DNA of 64,000 nt, taken from positions 170,418 to 234,417 of the forward strand of contig JADJZF010000005.1 of the NCBI GenBank assembly GCA_016719395.1. Reading direction: 5' to 3'. Of this stretch, positions 26,916 through 35,050 are shown piece after piece (the first letter of the stretch is position 1; each line of letters begins with the position of its first letter). The notes under the pieces are model-generated. The model was not told where the DNA came from. It was given only the letters and a program-made list of their open reading frames with translations, and did not search any database. This DNA comes from Candidatus Amarobacter glycogenicus. Its GTDB lineage: Bacteria; Chloroflexota; Dehalococcoidia; Tepidiformales; Tepidiformaceae. The position numbers and the translations under genes are program-made.

Positions 26916-28208
26916 GTGAAGGTAACCACCGAACGGCTCCCTGAGAGCCGCGTCCAGTTGAACATTGAAATTGACGAGGACCGTCTCGAACGTTCCCTCG
27001 ATTCCGCGTACAAGCGCATCGCCAACAAGAACCGGTTCCCCGGTTTCCGTCCCGGAAAGGCTCCGCGTGCCATCGTCGAACGGGCGGTCGGACGCGAGGG
27101 CCTCATCCGCGAAGCGCTCGATAAGCTCGTCCCCGATGCCTACAACGAGGCCATCGAGGCCGAAGATGTCGATGCAATCGGTCAGCCGGAATTGGCGATC
27201 GATCAACTCGAGCCCGTGAAGTTCACGGCCATCGTTCCCGTCCGGCCAAGCGTCCAGCTCAACGACTATCGGGCCATCCGCATCGAGAAGGAAGCAGTCG
27301 ACGTCACCCCCGAAGCCGTCGATGAACAGCTCGAATTGCTCCGCCGCCGCCACGCGACGTACACGCCCGTGGATCGCGAAATCAAGTGGGACGACATGCT
27401 CATCGCCGACGTCTTCGGCGAAGCCGATGGTGACCAGTTCCTCGAGGACAAAGACGCTGAGTTCCCGCTGCGCGAAGGTCAGATGCTCTTCATCGAGGGC
27501 TTGGCAGAAGGTTTCGTCGGCATGAAGAAGGGCGAAACCAAGGAGCTCACGCTTGCTTTCCCGCCGGACTTCCGCGTCGAACGGCTCCAGGGCAAGGATG
27601 CCCACTTCACGCTTCATGTCCGCGAAGTGAAGGAAGAGGACCTGCCGGAACTCGACGACGAGTTCGCTGCGATGGTCAACGCTGAGGAGTTCGAAACCTT
27701 CGACGCCCTCCGTTCGCGCATCGAAGCCGACCTCCGCGCCAACCTCGAACAGGCTGCCGAGAATACGTTGCGGAACGCCGCCGTGGAAAAACTCGTCGAA
27801 ACCGCCACGCTCGAATACCCAAAATTGCTCGTAGAGCACGAAATTGACCACCTCGTCCGCGAGGCAACCGGCAACGATCAGGCTCAGTACCAGGCCTATC
27901 TGCGGACCGTGGGCCGCTCCGAGGCCGACTTCCGCGAGACGTGGCGCGAAGCTGCGGAACTGCGAGTTCAAAGATCTTTGGTGCTCAGCGAGCTCGCTGA
28001 GGCTGAAGGTCTGGCCGCAACAGCCGAAGAAATAGATCAGGAGCTGGATTCGCTCGTCGCACCCATGGGTGATGACGCTGCCCGGTTCCGCCAGATGTTC
28101 GCGAGCGAAGAGGGGGTTGCGACGATCCGCCGCAACCTTCTTTCGCGCAAGACGCTCGATTGCCTCGCAGCGATCGCCAAAGGCGAACTCCAGGAGGAAC
28201 CAGCTTGA
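26916..28208 (+). CDS. tig: Trigger factor, ribosome-associated chaperone and prolyl isomerase
   Basis: A 430-residue chaperone that meets nascent chains at the ribosome exit. The N-terminal ribosome-binding signature FPGFRPGKAPRAIVERAVG is present; the PPIase domain shows EGLAEGFVGMKKGETKELTL; and a long helical C-terminal domain follows. The start is GTG at 26916; the frame is open slightly further upstream but VKVTTERLPESRVQL is the family start. It leads the classic tig-clpP-clpX arrangement; clpP starts within its stop as TTGA. Confidence 0.96.
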   Translation: MKVTTERLPESRVQLNIEIDEDRLERSLDSAYKRIANKNRFPGFRPGKAPRAIVERAVGREGLIREALDKLVPDAYNEAIEAEDVDAIGQPELAIDQLEPVKFTAIVPVRPSVQLNDYRAIRIEKEAVDVTPEAVDEQLELLRRRHATYTPVDREIKWDDMLIADVFGEADGDQFLEDKDAEFPLREGQMLFIEGLAEGFVGMKKGETKELTLAFPPDFRVERLQGKDAHFTLHVREVKEEDLPELDDEFAAMVNAEEFETFDALRSRIEADLRANLEQAAENTLRNAAVEKLVETATLEYPKLLVEHEIDHLVREATGNDQAQYQAYLRTVGRSEADFRETWREAAELRVQRSLVLSELAEAEGLAATAEEIDQELDSLVAPMGDDAARFRQMFASEEGVATIRRNLLSRKTLDCLAAIAKGELQEEPA

Positions 28209-28830
28209 ATTCGGGCCAGCACGTTCACCCGCTGATCCACGACGTCATTCCGACCGTCATCGAATCCGGCCCACGCTCTGAACGGGCCTTCGATATCTTC
28301 TCCCTCCTCCTGAAGGAGCGAATCGTCTTCCTCGGCACGCCCATCGACGACCAGATCGCCAACCTGATTGTCGCCCAGCTCCTCTACCTCCAGCGCGAGG
28401 ATCCGGAACGCGATATCAGCATGTACATTCACTCCCCGGCGGTGTGATCACCGCTGGCCTCGCGATCTACGACACGATGCAGCTCATCGAGCCTGCAGTT
28501 AGCACCATCGCGGTGGGCCAGACCGCCTCGATGGCGACGGTGCTGCTCTGCGCCGGGGCCAAGGGCAAGCGCTTCGCTCTGCCGAACGCCACCGTGCACA
28601 TGCATCAGGCCCTCGGTGGCGCCAGGGGCCAGGCATCCGATATTGAGATCGCGGCGAAGGAGATCCTTCGCAACAACGAGATCATCCGAAACATCATCGC
28701 CTCGCACACCGGCCAGCCGGTTGAGCGAGTCACAAGAGACTTCGACCGCGACTTCTACCTGGATGCCCAGGGCGCGAAAGACTACGGATTTGTCGATGAG
28801 CTGCTCGTGCGGCCCGACGACGCGAAGTAG
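28205..28830 (+). CDS. clpP: ATP-dependent Clp protease proteolytic subunit (frameshifted in this sequence)
   Basis: Serine peptidase forming the ClpXP barrel. The TTG start at 28205 overlaps the tig stop. Residues through SERAFDIFSLLLKERIVFLG and MYIHSP are normal, then one frame ends at PAV-stop. The next frame continues VITAGLAIYDTMQ, the catalytic Ser box GQTASMATVLL, the catalytic His box VHMHQALGGARGQASD and DRDFYLDAQGAKDYG. A missing G at 28437-28440 (CCCCGGCGG in place of CCCCGGGCGG) explains the break; restoring it gives 208 residues and the expected SPGGV. Loss of clpP beside intact clpX is unlikely, so a sequence error is favoured. Confidence 0.95.
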
Positions 28831-28848
28831 ACGAGGGGGACAGCAAAC

Positions 28849-30159
28849 TTGGCCACGAACCGCACCAATCGAGTCCAGTATCACTGCTCCTTCTGTGGGA
28901 AGAACCAGGACCAGGTCCGCCGCCTCATCGCGGGGCCGGGTGCTGTGTACATCTGTGATGAATGCGTCGATCTCTGTCGCGAGATCATCGATGAGGAGAA
29001 CGGCACTGGCACCACCACCGCCGCGGCCAAGGGCGCTGCAGGTGTCAGTCAGCGAGTCCCTCCGCCCAAGTTCATCTTCGACCACCTCCAGGAATACGTG
29101 ATCGGTCAGGAGCAGGCCAAGAAGGTCCTCGCGCTCGCCGTTTATAACCACTACAAGCGCACCGGCGCCACTGTCGAGAACGATATCGAACTTGAGAAGT
29201 CGAACATCCTCCTCGTCGGCCCCACCGGTGTCGGCAAGACGTACCTCGCCAAGACGCTCGCCAAGATGCTCGAGGTCCCTTTCTCCATCGCCGATGCCAC
29301 CGCCCTTACCGAGGCCGGATATGTCGGCGAGGACGTGGAAAACATCCTCCTCCATCTCATCCAGGCCGCCGATTTCGACATCCAGAAGGCCGAGCGCGGC
29401 ATCATCTACATCGACGAAATCGACAAGATCGCCCGCAAGAGCGACAACCCGAGCATCACACGCGATGTCTCCGGCGAAGGGGTGCAGCAGGCGCTGCTGA
29501 AGATCATCGAGGGCTGCGTCGCGAATGTGCCGCCGCAGGGCGGCCGGAAACACCCCCACCAGGACTTCCTCCAGATCAACACGGCGAACATCCTCTTCAT
29601 CTGTGGCGGGGCTTTCGAGGGCCTCGAAAACCACATCGAGAAGCGCCTCACCCGCGACCACGTCCGCCTCGGTTTCCAGGCCCAGCGCGGCTTCCGCGGC
29701 ACCAAGCGCAAAGACGAGCTCATGATGCACGTGACGCACGACGACCTCCTCGAATTCGGGCTCATCCCCGAGTTCGTCGGACGCTTGCCGATGGTCGTTG
29801 GTCTCCAGTCGCTCGATGAGGAAGCCCTTGTCCGCATCCTCACCGAGCCCAAGAACGCTCTCATCAAGCAATACCAGCGCTACTTCCAGATGGATGGGGT
29901 CGAACTGGTATTCACCGATGACGCACTCAAGGCCATTGCCGAAGTAGCCATCAAGCACAAGACCGGCGCCCGCGGTCTTCGTACCGTCCTCGAAGAAACG
30001 CTCATGGAAGTCATGTATGAAATCCCGGGCCGCGGAGACGTCAAGAAGTGCGTGGTCAACGCCGAAAGCGTCACCGCCAAGACTCGTCCGCTGCTGCTGA
30101 CGCGCGGCGGCCAGGAAGTCGACACGCCGGTTGTCAACACCCAGGCGGAGTCGGCCTAA
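28849..30159 (+). CDS. clpX: ATP-dependent Clp protease ATP-binding subunit ClpX
   Basis: A 436-residue AAA+ unfoldase that feeds ClpP. The N-terminal zinc-binding domain has CSFCGKNQDQV and CDECVDLC. Walker A is GPTGVGKTYLAK, Walker B lies in IIYIDEIDKIA, and the sensor and pore region includes GYVGEDVEN. The C-terminal domain has TGARGLRTVLEE. TTG at 28849 is preceded by GAGGGGGAC. A hairpin terminator follows. Confidence 0.97.
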   Translation: MATNRTNRVQYHCSFCGKNQDQVRRLIAGPGAVYICDECVDLCREIIDEENGTGTTTAAAKGAAGVSQRVPPPKFIFDHLQEYVIGQEQAKKVLALAVYNHYKRTGATVENDIELEKSNILLVGPTGVGKTYLAKTLAKMLEVPFSIADATALTEAGYVGEDVENILLHLIQAADFDIQKAERGIIYIDEIDKIARKSDNPSITRDVSGEGVQQALLKIIEGCVANVPPQGGRKHPHQDFLQINTANILFICGGAFEGLENHIEKRLTRDHVRLGFQAQRGFRGTKRKDELMMHVTHDDLLEFGLIPEFVGRLPMVVGLQSLDEEALVRILTEPKNALIKQYQRYFQMDGVELVFTDDALKAIAEVAIKHKTGARGLRTVLEETLMEVMYEIPGRGDVKKCVVNAESVTAKTRPLLLTRGGQEVDTPVVNTQAESA

Positions 30160-30188
30160 CAGCTTCCCGAGGCTCAGTGTTGGCGAAG

Positions 30189-30209
30189 CGCCCCGCTGTT
30201 TGCGGGGCG
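30189..30209 (+). terminator. Hairpin terminator after clpX
   Basis: CGCCCCGC and GCGGGGCG form an 8-bp stem around a TGTTT loop, followed by TCTCTCG. It lies 29 bases after the clpX stop, close to where plus-strand base skew reverses. Confidence 0.65.
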
Positions 30210-30286
30210 TCTCTCGTTGGCGCCCTTTGTCCAACACGGCGGACTCGCGCATACTCGCCAGCGCCAACAGGCAACCGGGGGTTCGC

Positions 30287-31152
30287 ATGCTCAGCTACGT
30301 CGACCGCATCCAGATGGTTGTTCCCGACCGCAAGGAGGCCGTCGCACGCTGGCAGGCCGTGTTCGGCGCCGAACAGCTGGCCGAGGACGGCTCGCGGCAC
30401 TTGAACGCCCACCGGACGACCGTGCAGGCCGGACGCTCGCTCTTCGAGTTCCTCGAACCGGCCGGGCCTGGGCCGATCCAGGACTTCCGCGACCGCTGGG
30501 GCCAGGGCCTGTACGGCGCCGGCTTCTCGACTCCCGACCTCACGGCGCTGGCGAAGCGGCTCGCGGACAAGGGTTGCCCGACTGTCGAGGAAGGCGGGCG
30601 GCTCTACCTTGGCGAGACTCGCTTCGGGATGCCGATCGTGCTCACCGAGGACCCTTCGCCGGCGGGCCGCGGCTACACCGGGCACATCCGCTGCGTGTAC
30701 GAGGTGACCAACCCCGTTGGGGACTGGGAAGCGGCGACGGCCTACTACACCGACCTGTTCTCCCTGGATGACTCGAAGTACTGCCCTATCGGTTCCAAGC
30801 TCTACGGCTACCAGGGCACGCTCACCCTGTTCGACCCCCGAACCGGCTCGACCGGGTGGAGGTGGTGACGACGTACGAGGGCAGCGGCGCGATGGACCGC
30901 TTCTACCGGAAGCGCGGCGACTCGCTCTACATGTGCTACATCGAGACCGACGACGTGTTCGCCATGCAGGCCCGCCTGGAGGCCAACCACCTGCGCTACT
31001 CGCCGGGCGAGGGCCGGCCGGACGGCACCAACCTGTTCATCCACCCGCAGGCGCTGTTCGGCATGCTGATGGGCGTGAGCAAGACGATGTACGGCTGGGC
31101 ATGGTCAGGCCACCCGGAGCTTGCGGGCGCCCCCTGGGGACCGGCCACCTAG
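30287..31152 (+). CDS. VOC superfamily protein with two domains (frameshifted in this sequence)
   Basis: Two glyoxalase/dioxygenase-like VOC modules. The first (residues 1-120) begins MLSYVDRIQMVVPD and contains GAGFSTPDLTALAKRLADKG; the second begins near GHIRCVYEVTNPVGDWEAA. At 30840 the frame breaks: one reads FDPRTGSTGWRW-stop and the other VEVVTTYEGSGAMDRFYRKRG to the end. One more C in the C5 run restores 288 residues. The reaction is unknown. ATG 30287 is preceded by ACCGGGGG. Confidence 0.72.
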
Positions 31153-31165
31153 GCGCCGCGGGCCG

Positions 31166-32101
31166 TCAGTTCGAAGCCAGGACCGCCAGCGCCGTGATGA
31201 CGAACCCGGCCACCGCCAGCAGGAGCTGGGGGTCGGTGAAGAGGATGCGGTCCGGGGCGTCGGTCTTGCGTTCGCCGTTGAGCAGGAGCAGGTAGCGGAA
31301 GAGCCCGAAGGCGACGAACGGCAGCGTGAGGGCCATCGAGCCGTTCGTTGGCACGCGGGCCGATTCGATGGTGTAGAGCGCGTAGGAGAGCAGGGCGCCG
31401 CCGGCCGTGATGGTGAGCATCTGGCCGAGCACGTCGCCGGAGTAGCCTTCGAGCGCGGGGCGGTGGCGCGCAGCTTCGGGGCCGAGCTGGCGGTATTCGG
31501 CCCAGCGCTTCGAGGTTGCGAAGAAGAGCGCCGCGAAGCTCGAACAGACGTAGAGCCAGGGCGAGATGTCGACATCGATGGCGGTTGCGCCGGCGGCGGC
31601 GCGGGCGACGACGCCGCCGGTGAGGATGATGATATCGAGGATGGCGACCGTCTTGAGGCCGAAGCTGTAGGCGACCATGAGGGCGGAGTAGCCGGCGAGG
31701 ATGAGCGCCGCCGTGGTATCGAGCAGGAAGGTGAGCGGGAGGGCGACGGCTGTGAGGACGGCTGCGACGGCGAGTGCGAGCCCGACGCTGACTTCGCCGC
31801 TGGCGATGGGCCGGCGGGCTTTGCGCGGGTGGAGGCGGTCGTTCTCGCGGTCGCGGACGTCGTTCAGGAGGTAGGTGGCGCTGGCGGCAAGGCTCCACAG
31901 GCCGAAGAGCGCGCATGTGCGCCAGAGGAGCGGCCAGAGGCTATCGAGGTCCCGCGGCTGCCAGGCATCGCCGGTGGTGAAGATGAGGGCGGCGAAGACG
32001 ATGACGTTCTTGGGCCACTGGTACGGCCGCATGGCGGCGATGAGGGCCGGGACGACGGAACGCTGTGCGGTGGCGGCCGGTGCGTCCGCGGTGGTGTTCA
32101 T
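31166..32101 (-). CDS. UbiA prenyltransferase family, decaprenyl-phosphate phosphoribosyltransferase-like
   Basis: A polytopic 311-residue membrane enzyme. RPYQWPKNVIVFAALIF at the N-terminus and the Asp-rich motif LLNDVRDRENDRLHP are characteristic of the UbiA subgroup that transfers phosphoribose to decaprenyl phosphate (as in actinobacterial arabinan synthesis). The second conserved block is ATSKRWAEYRQLG. The DprE1/E2 partners are not in the window, so the exact product is inferred. Its ATG overlaps the YbaK-like stop as ATGA. Confidence 0.82.
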   Translation of the reverse strand: MNTTADAPAATAQRSVVPALIAAMRPYQWPKNVIVFAALIFTTGDAWQPRDLDSLWPLLWRTCALFGLWSLAASATYLLNDVRDRENDRLHPRKARRPIASGEVSVGLALAVAAVLTAVALPLTFLLDTTAALILAGYSALMVAYSFGLKTVAILDIIILTGGVVARAAAGATAIDVDISPWLYVCSSFAALFFATSKRWAEYRQLGPEAARHRPALEGYSGDVLGQMLTITAGGALLSYALYTIESARVPTNGSMALTLPFVAFGLFRYLLLLNGERKTDAPDRILFTDPQLLLAVAGFVITALAVLASN

Positions 32102-32580
32102 GCCGGCTCCTTCACGATGCGGGCCCACTGGGCGTTGACGGCGAGGGCGAGCTCCGCGGTGCGTGCGGGGAAGACGGCGTTGGGTGCGCCGGCCGCCGCC
32201 CAGATGTCTTCGAAGCGCTGGAGGCTCTCATCGGCGATGGTGTCGCAGGGGTGGGGCCAACCGACGGGGGCGACGCCGCCAACTTCGTAGCCGGTGGTGT
32301 CGCGCACCTCATCCGGGGTGCCCATCTTGAGCTTCTTGCGGCCGACTCCGACCAGTTCGGCGAGGGCGGCCGTATCGACCTGGCGGTCGCCGGCGACGAG
32401 GGCCATGGTTGGGCGTCCTTCGGCCATGAAGAAGAGGGTCTTGACGATCTGGCCGAGCTGGCAGCCGACGGCGTCGGCGGCTTCCTGGGCGGTATGGGTG
32501 CTCGCTTCATCGAAGACGCGGACGCGGCCGGGGAGGCCGAGGGCAGCGAGGGCCTGCTGGACGCGTTCGGGGGGAGTCAC
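32098..32580 (-). CDS. YbaK/EbsC family aminoacyl-tRNA deacylase-like protein
   Basis: A 160-residue member of the prolyl-tRNA editing (YbaK) fold. Family landmarks are DEASTHTAQEAADAVGC, QIVKTLFFM (with the catalytic Lys), KKLKMGTPDEVRDTTGYEVG and GGVAPVGWPH. It probably hydrolyses misacylated tRNA; the specific tRNA is unknown. GTG at 32580 has no good ribosome-binding site, and a repeat cluster lies immediately upstream. Confidence 0.86.
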   Translation of the reverse strand: MTPPERVQQALAALGLPGRVRVFDEASTHTAQEAADAVGCQLGQIVKTLFFMAEGRPTMALVAGDRQVDTAALAELVGVGRKKLKMGTPDEVRDTTGYEVGGVAPVGWPHPCDTIADESLQRFEDIWAAAGAPNAVFPARTAELALAVNAQWARIVKEPA

Positions 32581-32596
32581 CTGCGAATTGTTGAAC

Positions 32597-32656
32597 GAGA
32601 GAGAGGAAAGAGGAAAGACGAAGGAGAAAAGAGGAAAGAGGAAAGAGGAAAGAGCA
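32597..32656. repeat. Purine-rich GAGGAAAGA array
   Basis: Irregular copies of GAGGAAAG with interruptions such as ACGAAGGAGAAAA. Related arrays occur at 32999-33030, 33082-33114 and inside tlyA (36606-36662); the last shares 27 identical bases with this one. Confidence 0.8.
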
Positions 32657-32660
32657 ACCG

Positions 32661-32702
32661 TCCCTCACCCCCAACCCCTCTCCCAGGTCTGGGAGAGGGG
32701 GG
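32661..32702. repeat. Dispersed palindromic repeat, copy 1
   Basis: CCCTCACCCCC leads into a perfect 12-bp inverted repeat (CCCCTCTCCCAG and its complement, 2-base loop). Copies 2 and 3 lie at 33138-33182 and 33293-33342. The hairpin could form in DNA or RNA. Confidence 0.8.
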
Positions 32703-32996
32703 TCTTGGAGTTGGTTGCCCCTGGAGTTCGGGGACTTTTCTTTTGGTGTCTTCAAGACACCTCAAGACACCGCGGTAGATTCGGGGCCGGGGATTGTGCG
32801 AGGTGTCTTCGGAGGTGTCTTCGGGGTGTGATGCGGCGCGCAGTTGTCGGGTTGGGGACGGCGCGTGGGTGGTCATGGGCCAGGTCCCTGTTGGGTCGTG
32901 CATGTTTCCTCTCGTCGCGGGACGGACGTGTATGGAGAGGTTGCGTGGTGGGGAGGGGGAGGTGGAAGGGGCGGGTGTCCCTCACCCCGCACCGAG

Positions 32997-33182
32997 CCAG
33001 AGGAAAGAGGAAAGGAAAAAGAGGAAAGGGCGCGAGTTCACCCGGGCTGCGGCCCCTCAGCCCCCGGCCCCCTCCCCCAGCGAGAGGAAAGAAGAAAGGA
33101 GAAAGAGGAAAGGGCGCGAGTTCCCCCGGGGCTGCGGTCCCTCACCCCCCGACCCCCTCTCCCAGGCTTGGGAGAGGGGGAG
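32997..33182. repeat. Tandem composite repeat (two units), second unit ending in palindrome copy 2
   Basis: Two consecutive units of about 84 and 100 bp share the order: purine array, GAGGAAAGGGCGCGAGTT, a CCCGG-rich stretch, GGCTGCGG, CCCTCA, then a C-rich block. Only the second unit (33081-33182) ends in the full palindrome with arms CCCCCTCTCCCA. Confidence 0.7.
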
Positions 33183-33292
33183 TGTTCGCGTGTCGACGGC
33201 GGTCGTGGTTTGACGGCCCTCAGCGGCCTGCGGCCTGGAGGGTGGGATGGCCGGTCGCTCGCGCTCGCGGTTCGTGTGGCTGTGGTTGCGGG

Positions 33293-33342
33293 TGCGGTCC
33301 CTCACCCCCCGACCCCCTCTCCCAAGCTTGGGAGAGGGGGAG
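33293..33342. repeat. Dispersed palindromic repeat, copy 3
   Basis: Nearly identical to copy 2 over about 45 bases (TGCGGTCCCTCACCCCCC onward), with one base changed in the centre (CCCAAGCTTGGG). The arms pair perfectly through the centre. Confidence 0.8.
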
Positions 33343-33405
33343 CTTGCGGCGGATTGGAGGGGGAGCGGGGATGGTGCGCGAGGAACGGCTGGAGGGAGCG
33401 GTTGG

Positions 33406-33872
33406 CTAGCACTTCGATGCGGAGTGCTTGACTCGGGAGTTACCCCACGCCGCTTTGAGTGCAGCTTCGGAGCCATACGCCCGGAGATTTGACTGGCTCA
33501 GGGTCTTCCATCCGTCGTCGAGGTCGCAGTAGTAGTACTGCGCGTTGCTCGCCGACGAGGGTCCCGTACGCCCGTCGCTTGCAGGCGCTGTCGTTGGGGC
33601 GGCTGTCGCAGGAGCGGCTGCGGGTGAGGTGGACTGCGATGTTGAGGAGCGGCAGCGGTGGTTGGCAACGCGAGGGTTGCCGCTGGACTTTGAACTCCCG
33701 TGGTACCAGAAAGCGGCACCACGGTTTCCCCCGCAACCGCCGGGCTCGTCTCGGTGGTGGCTTCGCATGCGGACCAGAACACCGGCAGTACGAGCACCAC
33801 AGCGCTGAGAGCTGCGATGCGCCGGAGCTTGTTGGGGGCGCTGGAGTGCTGGTGTGGTTGTTTGTTCGTCAT
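33406..33872 (-). CDS. Putative small lipoprotein of unknown function (frameshifted)
   Basis: ATG at 33872 is preceded by GGGTGAG. The N-terminus has a hydrophobic stretch ending in a lipobox-like WSAC, followed by a Thr/Ala/Pro spacer. The spacer changes frame near 33650, and the tail AQYYYCDLDDGWKTLSQSNL to KHSASKC lies in the other frame; adding one C restores about 155 residues. The aromatic C-terminal domain is not recognised. It lies in an island with the secreted nuclease and K+ channel. Confidence 0.55.
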
Positions 33873-34029
33873 GGCACTCACCCAAGCCGTTCTTTGGGTT
33901 CGACACTAGGCCTGTCCCGAAGCCGCTGCAATAGGAGACGGCGTCAATCGATGTCGTGTTTCGGCTCCGACCTATGAGGGCGCGGCCGCCCGGGAGTAGA
34001 GTGCTTCTACTTCTCACTCGGAGCGGTCT

Positions 34030-35019
34030 TTGAACGGCAGATCTCTCGCGACAACGCTAGCTTTGGTGGGACTTGGGCTCGGGCTCGGTTCCCTCCTCGC
34101 GGCGGGCCGCCCAACGAATGCTTCGGACTTCCCGCTGAGGGCGAGGCTGCCGCAGCTCGCCGCGGATTCCGGGACGTTCCCCCAGACTCCGACGACCGCG
34201 CCGCTCTCGACCCCAACCAACCTGACGCTCTGCATCGTCTCGCACGTCGTCGATGGCGACACCGTCGATGTGAATGGCTGCGCGGCCGCTGGCCGCATCC
34301 GGCTCATCCTCGTCAACACCCCCGAGATCAGTCCCGGCGAATGCTTCGGCAAGCAGGCTGCGGCCCACACAACGGAGAGACTGTTGAACCGCCAAGTCGG
34401 TCTTGAGAAGGACAAGTCCGAAACGGACAGCTTCGGTCGCTTCCTGCGCTACATTTGGGTCGACGGAGAACTATTCAACGAACACTTGGTCCGCGAAGGC
34501 TACGCCGCGGTCGGGATCTACCCTCCCGATGTGAAGTACCTCGCTCGGATGGAAGCGGCGGAGCAGGACGCCAAAGCACACGGTCGCGGTCTCTGGCCCA
34601 TTTGTGGAGGGCCTGGAGTGCCGGGAACGCCAACTCCTGTGCAGTCCCCGACGTCGACAGCCAGCCCGTCCCCGACACCTCCAAGGAACCGCCACGCCTA
34701 CTCCGACAGTCGGCGGCGCCTGCGGGCTGCCTCGGCAGCGATCACCGCTCTCGACAAATACTCGGAGGTCGTGACCGTCTCGGGATCAGGGAACTTGACG
34801 GGGTGGTACGTGATTAGCGTGCGAGGGAATCAGCGGTTCGACTTCCCGGCGAACTTCACGCTGACGGGAACCGTCCAGGTTCGGTCCGGTACGCCCGAAT
34901 TCGCAAATTCCCCGAGCCAGCTCTGGTGGACATCGGCGAACCAGTGGAGCAATTCCGAGGATGACGACGCCGCCCTGTACAACTGCACCGGACAGCTCGT
35001 GAGCTATTACGACGACTGA
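34030..35019 (+). CDS. Exported thermonuclease (SNase) with C-terminal lamin-tail-like domain
   Basis: A 329-residue exported nuclease. An N-terminal signal segment (about residues 6-25) precedes an SNase domain: SHVVDGDTVDVNG, RLILVNTPEISPGECFGK and DSFGRFLRYIWVDG. Catalytic Arg, Glu (of NTPE) and Arg positions are kept, but the calcium ligand Asp of DTPE is Asn. After a Pro-Thr linker, ITALDKYSEVVTVSGSGNL through the end resembles a lamin-tail/LTD fold. The linker stretch RNRHAYSDSRRRLRAAS looks out of frame: another frame reads TPTVGGACG there, suggesting two compensating indels. TTG start at 34030. Confidence 0.78.
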   Translation: MNGRSLATTLALVGLGLGLGSLLAAGRPTNASDFPLRARLPQLAADSGTFPQTPTTAPLSTPTNLTLCIVSHVVDGDTVDVNGCAAAGRIRLILVNTPEISPGECFGKQAAAHTTERLLNRQVGLEKDKSETDSFGRFLRYIWVDGELFNEHLVREGYAAVGIYPPDVKYLARMEAAEQDAKAHGRGLWPICGGPGVPGTPTPVQSPTSTASPSPTPPRNRHAYSDSRRRLRAASAAITALDKYSEVVTVSGSGNLTGWYVISVRGNQRFDFPANFTLTGTVQVRSGTPEFANSPSQLWWTSANQWSNSEDDDAALYNCTGQLVSYYDD

Positions 35020-35050
35020 TGGAGCATGTTTCAGAGGCGCGGCCGTGGAT

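Larger units (their letters stand above)
32581..33405. other. Gene-poor stretch with a cluster of dispersed repeats
   Basis: No convincing gene is present in this 825-bp stretch. It holds purine-rich GAGGAAAG arrays, G/C-rich palindromes and a tandem composite unit, listed separately. It separates ybaK from an island whose base skew differs from its surroundings. Confidence 0.7.

Noticed and set aside
28430..28450. Programmed ribosomal frameshift in clpP
   Set aside because: No slippery heptamer or following structure is evident, and the missing base is in a G run like many other breaks in this window.
28429..30288. Long minus-strand open frame (619 codons) opposite clpP and clpX
   Set aside because: Antisense shadow of two well-recognised genes with no domain of its own.
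32581..33405. Open frames of up to 371 codons covering the repeat cluster
   Set aside because: Their translations consist of repeated Arg/Lys/Glu and Pro/Leu stretches from the purine arrays and palindromes, with no recognisable domain.
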